Below, in pieces: positions 7,637 through 13,745 of a stretch of 13,745 bases of DNA. Every line of letters begins with the position of its first letter. Position 1 is the first letter of the stretch. The notes beneath the pieces are model-generated. The model saw only the letters and a list, made by a program, of their open reading frames with translations. It was not told the origin of the DNA and made no database searches. The translations under genes and the position numbers were made by a program. Source of the DNA: Haplosporangium gracile (lineage: Eukaryota; Mortierellomycota; Mortierellomycetes; Mortierellales; Mortierellaceae); the NCBI GenBank assembly GCA_015499985.1, contig JAAAUF010000683.1, positions 1 through 13,745 on the forward strand, read 5' to 3'.

Positions 7637-9621
7637 ATGCCTCCATTCGCCGCTGAATCTTCCCCTGCTGCTGCTGCCCCCTTGGCCTTCAAGGTTAACA
7701 GCAAGAACGTCCAGTACACCGACTCCCACATCGTCGCTGACTACCACTACGAGAACGCCACCGTCACCAAGGGCGTTGATGGTTCCTACAACGTCAACCC
7801 CACTTCGATCAAGTACCAGTTCAAGACCGAAGCCAAGGTTCCCCGTGTCGGGTAAGTTTTTTTTTATTCATGTATCTATCGGTGCAAATTGCCCTGGAAT
7901 GTATTTTTTTGTTATCACCCTCGTTGCGACCAGTCTTTTCGCTTGCTCCCCCTTTTTCTTTTGTTTTTTCTGTATTTTGTATTGTTATTCAACAACAACA
8001 CTGCATCACATCACGGACGGACAATGAACATGGAATAATATGCAAGAGGGCTAAACGAGGACAGGATCCCTGGGATGAAGATGAACCTCTTTTCCCCTTT
8101 CACAATCTGATCGCATCATCGGAGGGGAATTTGCTTATTTATTTATTCCCCACCAAAAAAAAAAAAAAAATCGAATGACAAAGATACAACAAACGAAAAG
8201 AACAAGAGAACTAACGCGTCCCTGCTTTCGATTTGTAACTCCTACTTACTAGTCTCATGATGGTTGGCTGGGGTGGAAACAACGGATCGACCTTGACCGC
8301 CTCCATCATCGCCAACCGCCGCAAGTTGACCTGGAACACCAAGGAGGGTGTCCATGAGCCCAACTACTTTGGCTCCGTCGTCCAGGCTTCGACCTTGAAG
8401 CTCGGAGTCGATGTCAAAGGCAACGACGTCTACATTCCCTTCAACGACATCCTCCCCATGGTCCACCCCAACGACCTCGTCCTCGGCGGTTGGGATATCT
8501 CTGGCTTGAACCTCGCCGACTCCATGGTCCGCGCCAAGGTCCTCGAGTACGACCTCCAGCGCCAGGTCAAGGCCGAGATGGAGGCCCTCAAGCCCCTCGC
8601 CTCCGTTTACTACCCCGACTTCATCGCCGCCAACCAGTCCGACCGCGCTGACAACGTCATCCCCGGCTCTGACAAGCAGGCCCACGTCGACCACATCCGT
8701 GCCGACATCCGCAACTTCAAGGCCGCCAACCACCTCGATAAGGTTATTGTCATCTGGACTGCCAACACCGAGCGTTTCTCGTCGCTCATCGACGGCGTCA
8801 ACGACACCGCCGACAACTTACTCAAGTCCGTCAAGGAGTCCCACGAGGAGGTCTCGCCCTCGACCGTCTTTGCCATCGCTTCAATCCTCGAGAACACCCC
8901 CTTCATCAACGGTTCCCCCCAGAACACCTTCGTTCCCGGATGCGTCGAGCTCGCTGAGCGCCACGCCGTCTACATTGGAGGTGATGATTTCAAGTCTGGC
9001 CAGACCAAGGTCAAGTCCGTGATTGTCGACTTCCTTGTTAACGCCGGTATCAAGCCCGTCTCTATTGCTTCGTACAACCATCTCGGTAACAACGACGGCA
9101 AGAACTTGTCCGCTCCCCAGCAGTTCCGTTCCAAGGAGATCTCCAAGTCCAACGTTGTCGACGACATGGTTGCTGCCAACCACCTCCTTTACAAGAAGGA
9201 TGAGCACCCCGATCACTTGGTCGTCATCAAGTACGTCCCCGCCGTCGGTGACTCCAAGCGTGCCTTGGACGAGTACGTCTCTGAGATCTTCATGGGTGGC
9301 CGCAACACCATCTCGATGTACAATACCTGCGAGGACTCTCTCTTGGCCTCGCCCTTGATCTTGGACTTGGTCATCTTGACCGAGCTCATGACCCGTATTG
9401 AGTACAAGACCGAGGATATGGCCGAGTATGCCCCCTTCAACTCTGTCCTCTCCATCCTCTCCTACATGCTCAAGGCCCCCATGGTCCCCCACGGCACCCA
9501 GGTCGTCAACGCCCTCGCCAAGCAGCGTACTGCCATGGAGAACATCTTCCGTGCCTGTGTCGGTCTCCCTCCCCAGAACGACATGTTGCTCGAGGCCAAG
9601 ACCCAGGCCAACCGCAAGTAA
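7637..9621 (+). CDS. INO1: Inositol-3-phosphate synthase (myo-inositol-1-phosphate synthase)
   Basis: This enzyme converts glucose 6-phosphate to 1D-myo-inositol 3-phosphate using bound NAD, the committed step of inositol and phosphatidylinositol synthesis in the cytosol. Exons are 7637-7851 and 8253-9621, giving 527 residues, close to yeast Ino1 (533). The join gives [17 protein letters not shown], placing the NAD-binding loop GWGGNNG at 77-83. Other family motifs are LGGWDIS (about 149), NTERF (243-247), [12 protein letters not shown] (290-301), [11 protein letters not shown] (314-324), [16 protein letters not shown] followed by SKEISKSN (345 to about 372) and [15 protein letters not shown] (399-413). 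Lysines K366, K370, K407 and K479 appear to match the catalytic lysines known from the yeast enzyme. The start is the first ATG after the leader. Codon use is strongly biased to C-ending codons, suggesting high expression. Confidence 0.98.
7852..8252 (+). other. Intron of INO1, 401 nt, GT-AG
   Basis: The donor reads GTCGG|GTAAGT and the acceptor TTACTAG|TCTCATG, phase 2. The branch-point candidate CTAAC is at 8211-8215. A 16-base poly-A run lies at 8155-8170. The intron sits just before the NAD-binding motif. Retention produces GGG TAA, so translation would stop exactly at the junction. Confidence 0.97.
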
Positions 9622-9722
9622 ATCCATTCTCTTGCCTGCCTGCCCAAGAATGATTGAGCCTCTGTTATGCTCTCTCTTCCTCGCATAAAAAACAACCACG
9701 AATAAGGGTGCTGTTTTTGTTC

Positions 9723-9742
9723 TTTTTTTTTTTTTTTTTTTT
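9723..9742 (+). repeat. Poly-T run of 20 in the INO1 3' UTR
   Basis: Twenty consecutive T lie 100 nt after the INO1 stop and just before the polyadenylation signal. Length in the assembly may be uncertain because homopolymers are error-prone. Confidence 0.9.
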
Positions 9743-9753
9743 CTGAGTTCTCA

Positions 9754-9759
9754 AATAAA
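9754..9759 (+). terminator. Polyadenylation signal AATAAA of INO1
   Basis: AATAAA, 132 nt after the INO1 stop codon and directly after the poly-T run. Confidence 0.7.
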
Positions 9760-9850
9760 AACCTTTGTCTCATGCTCATACCTTGATTGTTCCTATTCGG
9801 AGTTTTGCAATATCGCGCTTTCTAATTCATGTTAGCTCTGGCGGAATACT

Positions 9851-9890
9851 TTGGATCATGTTGATTTTTCCTGGTAATATCATGATCCAA
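9851..9890. promoter_or_regulatory. Perfect 10-bp inverted repeat between INO1 and eIF3g
   Basis: TTGGATCATG (9851-9860) and CATGATCCAA (9881-9890) are exact reverse complements with a 20-nt spacer. The pair lies about 90 nt past the INO1 polyadenylation signal and 200 nt before the start of eIF3g. It could be a dimeric factor site in the eIF3g promoter or a 3' hairpin of INO1. A smaller repeat, GCATG/CATGC (9895-9908), follows at once. Confidence 0.5.
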
Positions 9891-9998
9891 CGCGGCATGT
9901 ACGCATGCACGCGACTTGTGCTTGAAACCTTTGCATTTTTTTTAAACATCCATCAGTTTGCTCCGCATGTCACCTGATCCCAATGCAACCCTCACGCA

Positions 9999-10005
9999 TA
10001 TAAAA
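9999..10005 (+). promoter_or_regulatory. TATA box of the eIF3g gene
   Basis: TATAAAA in an A-rich context (CATATAAAAAAAATAC) lies 92 bp before the start codon. A CA/T-rich leader without ATG follows. Confidence 0.6.
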
Positions 10006-10090
10006 AAAATACGACCAACACAACCACTCGTTTTTCTCACACCCTTCACCACCCCCTTTTTCCAACAACGACAAAAAACAACAATCAGCG

Positions 10091-11670
10091 ATGCCAACCA
10101 ACTGGGCTGACGAAGTCGATGGAGATGAGGCGCCTCAGACGTTCACGGACGCGAATGGGGTCACGACCCATATTGAGTTTCGAATCAATGAGGATGGCAA
10201 GAAAGTCAAGGTAATGAGAGGAGACATGAGAGTGCGACAACATGAGAGATAGAGGTGTGATAAGAGAGATAGTGGCGAAAATAATATGCGAGTGGTGTGA
10301 TTATGTGTGCTGGACAAAGGTGCAATGGAGGGTTATGAGTTCGTAAGGCTACTTGTTATACGTTTTTACTGTGTTCATGAATGGTCTATAATCCTTGGTC
10401 CATGCTTTTGTCAAAAGTCAACTGTCAAGCGAAATGAATAAATGAGTATAAAGAGCAAGCGAAGCTGAGGCGGGACATCATACTTTCCGAGCTAAAGAGG
10501 TTTGGAACAATGACAGTAATGTTTGCCAGGAAATGGTATAGGTGGTGGTTTGGTGGCGTCAGCGCCACGTCTGTTCGGAGATGAAAAAAAGCATGGCGTT
10601 CAAGTGGAAGTTGCTACCAGTTTATAAACGCCCATGTTTGTTTTTATTCAAATATCTCATAGATAACTCGTCGTACTCGCAAGAAGTTGATTCACGACAA
10701 GGTCAACAAGGCTGTCGCCGCACGCAAGGTAACCCAAGAAAACTCGGTTGCGACTCCACTGTCCTTTTCTTTTTGCAGTAGTACCTTTTTTAGTAAGCTC
10801 GTGCTAGCAAGATCAAGATATCAGTTCGATCTGCTCATATTACCTTCTACAATGAATTAACACACGCATAGAAATGGCCAAAGTTCGGAAAGGAGAGAGG
10901 AAACAAGCCGGGCCCAGATCCAGCAACGACCAACGTAGGTGACAACATCAAGCTGAAGCTTTCGTCGACAGGGCAGATTGTCCAGGATGTGGATGAGAAG
11001 CACGAGGCGATGAAGGCTCAACTGCAGAACAAGAAGATTCTCTGTCGTATCTGCAAGGGCGACCATTTCACGACCAAGTGTCCCTACAAGGATTCCTTGG
11101 GTATGGAGGATGCCGCTGCTACCCCTGCCCCTGCCGAGGAGCCTGGTAAGTTTTTGGAAGATATTTGTAAAAGCAAAGAGTGGGGGAAAAAGAAAGTAGG
11201 CTTCTTTTGTAATCGAAATTGGGTTTGCGTGACATTGACTACGAGGATGAAACGCTAACAGAGACATGCATTGCACGATGGCATTACCAAATATAGCTGC
11301 CGAGGAGCAACAGAGTGGATCAAAGTACATTGCGCCACACATGCGTGCAGGCGCATCCTCGGGAGGTGTAGGCGGTCGCCCAGGCAGTGCCGGCCCCGAT
11401 TCTCGAGAGAAGCGCGACGAACAGCCCACACTGCGTGTCACCAACCTGTCCGAGGATGTCACCGAGGCCGATGTGTCGGAACTGTTCAAGCGGTTCGGTC
11501 ATATCTCGCGTGTCTTCTTGGCGCGTGATCGCGAGACGGGTGCTTGTAAGGGGTTCGCGTTTGTCTCGTTCACGATGCGTGAGGATGCCCTCCGGGCCTT
11601 GGAGGCTATTGATGGTCGTGGATACGACAACTTGATTCTCAGAGTCGAATGGGCGAAATCGTCTGCATAA
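10091..11670 (+). CDS. TIF35: Eukaryotic translation initiation factor 3 subunit G (eIF3g)
   Basis: This subunit of eIF3 works on the 40S ribosome in scanning and reinitiation. Exons are 10091-10210, 10663-10728, 10872-11145 and 11297-11670, giving 277 residues, close to yeast Tif35 (274). Features in order: NWADEVD at the start, a conserved basic segment FRINEDGKKVKITRR (30-44) and AARKKWPKFG (58-67), a CCHC zinc knuckle CRICKGDHFTTKCPYKD with C120, C123, H127 and C132, an acidic/Pro linker, KYIAPHMRAG (163-172), and a C-terminal RRM at about 197-274 with RNP2 LRVTNL (199-204) and RNP1 KGFAFVSF (238-245). The start context is CAGCGATGCC and no ATG lies between the TATA box and it. Exon joins 1-2 and 2-3 are in phase 0, join 3-4 in phase 1 (G|CT). 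It is in tandem behind INO1 but has its own promoter. Confidence 0.97.
10211..10662 (+). other. Intron 1 of eIF3g, 452 nt
   Basis: The donor reads GTCAAG|GTAATG and the acceptor CTCATAG|ATAACT, phase 0. It is three times longer than the other two introns of the gene. A perfect short hairpin (GTGGCG/CGCCAC, loop TCAG) lies at 10553-10568. No clear C/D or H/ACA box pair was found, so an intronic snoRNA is not supported. Confidence 0.93.
10729..10871 (+). other. Intron 2 of eIF3g, 143 nt
   Basis: The donor reads CGCAAG|GTAACC and the acceptor CGCATAG|AAATGG, phase 0; the join gives AARKKWPKFG, a conserved eIF3g segment. Confidence 0.95.
11146..11296 (+). other. Intron 3 of eIF3g, 151 nt
   Basis: The donor reads GCCTG|GTAAGT and the acceptor AATATAG|CTGCC, phase 1. 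The branch-point candidate CTAAC is at 11255-11259, 37 nt before the acceptor end. An AG at 11260-11261 directly after the branch point is too close to be used. Confidence 0.92.
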
Positions 11671-11803
11671 AAAAAAACAAGCTTTAGACCTGACAGGACA
11701 AGAAAGGACGGGACCAGAGCGGAAGTAGTCCGACATTTTGATTTTGTTGTGACTGAGGAGTCGTCATGTACTGACCTGACACCCTGGTTTACAATTTTGC
11801 GTG

Positions 11804-11809
11804 AATAAA
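11804..11809 (+). terminator. Polyadenylation signal AATAAA of eIF3g
   Basis: AATAAA lies 134 nt after the eIF3g stop codon. Confidence 0.7.
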
Positions 11810-12377
11810 AATGAAATCGTGGTATATACATAGGCTGTGGTGGTACCTTCGTTTCTCATATATTAATTCATTCTGATGCAAAAATCAAAAAAGCCGGCAA
11901 AGTGAGATGTACAAGGGCTGAACATCCTGCGTAGTCACTCGTTCGGATCAAACTTGTTGCCAATGGCTTTACTCGTCTCACATCAACGACCCATGGATCC
12001 GTCACGCCCTTACTCACACGGTAACGGGGGAGCATTATTCTTTCTTTGTTTGATTACTTTTTTTTTTTCTTTTTTGGTCGATAAAAATAAGCATTGCGCA
12101 TCATCCATACAGCCCACTTTCCCCTCCGCCACGCCCGCCTCCATTAATAAATTGTCCACAGGCACAGATTGTATCGATTTCGGGTTCAAATTTGTTCCCA
12201 AGTGTATATGCGTGTCCCTGAAATGATGGCATTAGTGAGCCCACTTTGACTCCTTTTTCCTCGTCCTTGTATTACTGCGTGTTTTGCAGATCCAAGAACG
12301 CCGAAATTGGATCAAGGAACAAAGAAAGGAATAATAATGCGACCCAATGTGTACACGCATACACTCACATTGATTCA
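11810..12377. other. Convergent intergenic region between eIF3g and the proline-rich gene
   Basis: About 570 bases between two converging 3' ends. It has T runs and moderate GC but no recognisable gene, RNA or repeat. Open frames on both strands are under about 90 codons and show no family resemblance. Confidence 0.6.
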
Positions 12378-12387
12378 TTTATTTATT
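12378..12387 (-). terminator. Overlapping polyadenylation signals of the proline-rich gene
   Basis: The minus strand reads AATAAATAAA, two overlapping AATAAA signals, starting about 160 nt after the stop codon of the proline-rich gene. Confidence 0.6.
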
Positions 12388-12548
12388 ATTTTTGACTCGT
12401 TTTTTGTTTTATTTGATGTGCTGTTGGGGAGTTTTCAGTCTCAGTATGGTTGCGAAATTCCAGTTCCAGAGCCCTTTCAACAAAAGGAACAAGAAAAGGA
12501 ACGGAAGGGCAATATTTTTTCACAAAGACGAAAGACGAAGAGGGATGA

Positions 12549-13604
12549 TTAATAGTGATGGGGACGGTGCTTGTCCTCGGTGAATTTCTCAAACAATTTC
12601 TTGGTACCAGCCAAGGCAATGCCGCCAGCAGCCATGCCTCCCGCCAACTTCATCCAATCCGGTCCTTGCTTGCCTTCCGCTGATGCCTCCTGATGTCCTG
12701 ACGAAGGAGGAGGTGTCTGATACATGGGCTGCTGTTGCTGTTGCTGTGGGTATCCGTATGGCGATTGACCGGGCGCTGGGTACTGCTGCTGCTGCTGGTA
12801 TGGATAAGGCGATTGACCGGGTGCGGGATACTGCTGCTGCGCGACCGCTCCAGGGTTTCCTGCGCCTGACGACGAAGAAGAGGACGAGGAAGGGACGGGA
12901 GGCTTTTGCTTGTTGTTGGGGTTATAGTTGACATGGTAGTACCACATTTGGATTTGGTCCTGGGTTGCGGCTTGAGGAGGCATCGCGGGACGTGGGTACG
13001 AGCGCATCCAGAAATCGAGATCCTTGACCTGCGATCCTGAAATGTCGCTGTTAGCAGCGCCACCACTGTGATGACCACCAAAGATACCTCGCTCGACTTC
13101 AGCGCCTGGAGTTGAAATTGGTGGGTACCCGTATGGAGTCTGTTGAGGAGGCATGGGGTAAATCGCAGGCGCAGGAGGGTATCCAGAATCATTTTTAGGC
13201 TCCTGGTAAGCATTGTAAGGCTGTTCTTGAGGTTGTGCAGGAGGGTAAGATGAATCAACCTTCTGGTCATAACTCGAAGCGGGTGGGTATCCTGCAGGTG
13301 GACCCTGGTAATGTGGAGGCGCCGCAGGACTGGGGTATCCCGTCGACGTAGGAGGAGGAGGGTACGCACCCTGTTGCTGATGTTGCTGCTGTTGATAGTA
13401 GTCTTGGGGCTGAGGAGGAGGAGGGTAGGCGCCTTGAGGCTGAGGAGGGTAGGCGTCTTGAGGCTGAGGAGGGTAAGCAGGAGAAGCTGGGTATCCGCTT
13501 GTTGGCTGGGGAGGGTATGCGGACTGAGCTGGAGGGTATCCGCCTTGTTGCTGTTGAGGAGGGTAGCCGTAGCCTGGCTGGGGTTGAGGGAAGTATCCGG
13601 ACAT
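12549..13604 (-). CDS. Proline/tyrosine/glutamine-rich protein with YPP repeats, function unknown
   Basis: I do not recognise a specific function. The single exon encodes 351 residues. Residues 1-165 carry about eleven YPP units in (G/A)YPPQ- or (G/A)YPPA-like repeats with poly-Gln runs, a low-complexity tail of the type found on membrane- or vesicle-associated and scaffold proteins. Residues 169-180 read EVERGIFGGHHS. Residues 195-228 form a compact aromatic island (DLDFWMRSYPRPAMPP, then QIQMWYYHVNYNP) that looks like the conserved core. A Ser run (239-246) and two copies of YPAPGQSPY (259-267, 275-283) follow. The C-terminus (316-341) is a probable helix beginning DWMKLAGG, with Gly spacing like a glycine zipper, then a basic tail. 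No signal peptide or EF hand is seen. The start is the first ATG of this frame, in ACAAAACATG context. Unlike its neighbours it has no intron that I can detect. Confidence 0.82.
   Translation of the reverse strand: MSGYFPQPQPGYGYPPQQQQGGYPPAQSAYPPQPTSGYPASPAYPPQPQDAYPPQPQGAYPPPPQPQDYYQQQQHQQQGAYPPPPTSTGYPSPAAPPHYQGPPAGYPPASSYDQKVDSSYPPAQPQEQPYNAYQEPKNDSGYPPAPAIYPMPPQQTPYGYPPISTPGAEVERGIFGGHHSGGAANSDISGSQVKDLDFWMRSYPRPAMPPQAATQDQIQMWYYHVNYNPNNKQKPPVPSSSSSSSSGAGNPGAVAQQQYPAPGQSPYPYQQQQQYPAPGQSPYGYPQQQQQQPMYQTPPPSSGHQEASAEGKQGPDWMKLAGGMAAGGIALAGTKKLFEKFTEDKHRPHHY
12761..12839 (-). repeat. Direct repeat in the proline-rich gene encoding YPAPGQSPY
   Basis: Two copies of a roughly 33-bp unit (12761-12793 and 12807-12839) with few differences each encode YPAPGQSPY plus Gln codons. 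Substitutions between copies, such as GGGCGCTGGG against GGGTGCGGGA, keep the protein the same, suggesting an older duplication held by selection. Confidence 0.7.
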
Positions 13605-13636
13605 GTTTTGTGTTATTGGAAGGTGAGAGAAGAGGA

Positions 13637-13670
13637 GGATGAATGAAAGTGAAGGATGAATGAAAGTGAA
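13637..13670. repeat. 17-bp tandem repeat, two copies, upstream of the proline-rich gene
   Basis: GGATGAATGAAAGTGAA occurs twice without change (13637-13653, 13654-13670) and a third partial copy starts at 13671. On the gene's sense strand it is a pyrimidine-rich leader or promoter element 33 to 66 nt before the start codon. Confidence 0.9.
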
Positions 13671-13745
13671 GGATGAAGGAAGAAGGAAGAAGGAATAAGG
13701 AAGAAGGAAGAAGGAAGAAGCGAAGAACGAGAAAAAAAAAAAAAA
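13671..13745. repeat. GGAAGAA-type purine tract and poly-A at window end
   Basis: Irregular 7-bp repeats (GGAAGAA, with one GGAATAA) run to about 13720, followed by a poly-A run reaching the window edge. On the sense strand of the proline-rich gene this is a CTTCTTC-type pyrimidine tract, typical of fungal core promoters. The tract may continue outside the window. Confidence 0.75.

Noticed and set aside
8881..9699. Long minus-strand open frame (about 270 codons) opposite INO1, and others at 8242-8733 and in the second plus frame
   Set aside because: INO1 is unmistakable on the plus strand and its strong C-ending codon bias removes stop codons from the opposite strand; the antisense product has no recognisable domain.
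12010..12201. Minus-strand frame upstream of eIF3g's polyadenylation signal that could be an extra exon
   Set aside because: It has no ATG at its start, ends in an A-run-derived Lys tract, and no splice-consistent neighbour was found.
1..13745. CRISPR array, insertion sequence, telomere repeat or phage-like system
   Set aside because: No spaced direct repeats, transposase, terminal inverted repeats or telomeric motif were seen; the genes are spliced fungal nuclear genes.

Overview
The window reads as nuclear DNA from a filamentous fungus. The evidence is spliceosomal introns of about 100 to 740 nt with GT(or GC)…AG ends and CTAAC branch points, AATAAA signals, TATA boxes, CA- and pyrimidine-rich leaders without ATG, and a fungus-specific WOPR transcription factor. 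Codon choice in the conserved genes leans to C in the third position. The gene set and intron style fit an early-diverging fungus (Mucoromycota, perhaps Mortierella-like). That placement is inference from memory, not a measured assignment.

Layout. 266-2220 (+) is a two-exon WOPR (Gti1/Pac2) transcription factor whose only intron, 740 nt, has a GC donor. 3641-4716 (-) is a three-exon bacterial-type DNA-3-methyladenine glycosylase I (Tag) with an added N-terminal tail containing the monopartite nuclear signal PKKKRKV. About 2.5 kb follows without a recognisable gene, rich in simple repeats. 7637-9621 (+) is INO1, inositol-3-phosphate synthase, with one 401-nt intron, a TATA box and a long CA-rich leader. 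10091-11670 (+) is the translation initiation factor eIF3 subunit g in four exons. 12549-13604 (-) is a single-exon protein rich in Pro, Tyr and Gln with YPP repeats, an aromatic island and a Gly-rich C-terminal helix; I do not recognise a function for it.

The genes do not form a pathway: this is ordinary fungal gene order, with regulation, DNA repair, inositol synthesis, translation initiation and one unknown side by side. WOPR and tag are convergent, tag and INO1 are divergent, INO1 and eIF3g are in tandem (469 nt from stop to start), and eIF3g and the proline-rich gene are convergent. All exon joins were made by hand from conserved protein motifs and phase.

I see no mobile element, CRISPR array, tRNA, rRNA or obvious new multi-gene system. 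The points most worth a second look are the nuclear-tagged Tag glycosylase with a presequence-like N-terminus, the GC-AG intron inside the WOPR domain, a hairpin before the last tag exon, an inverted repeat between INO1 and eIF3g, and the proline-rich protein.
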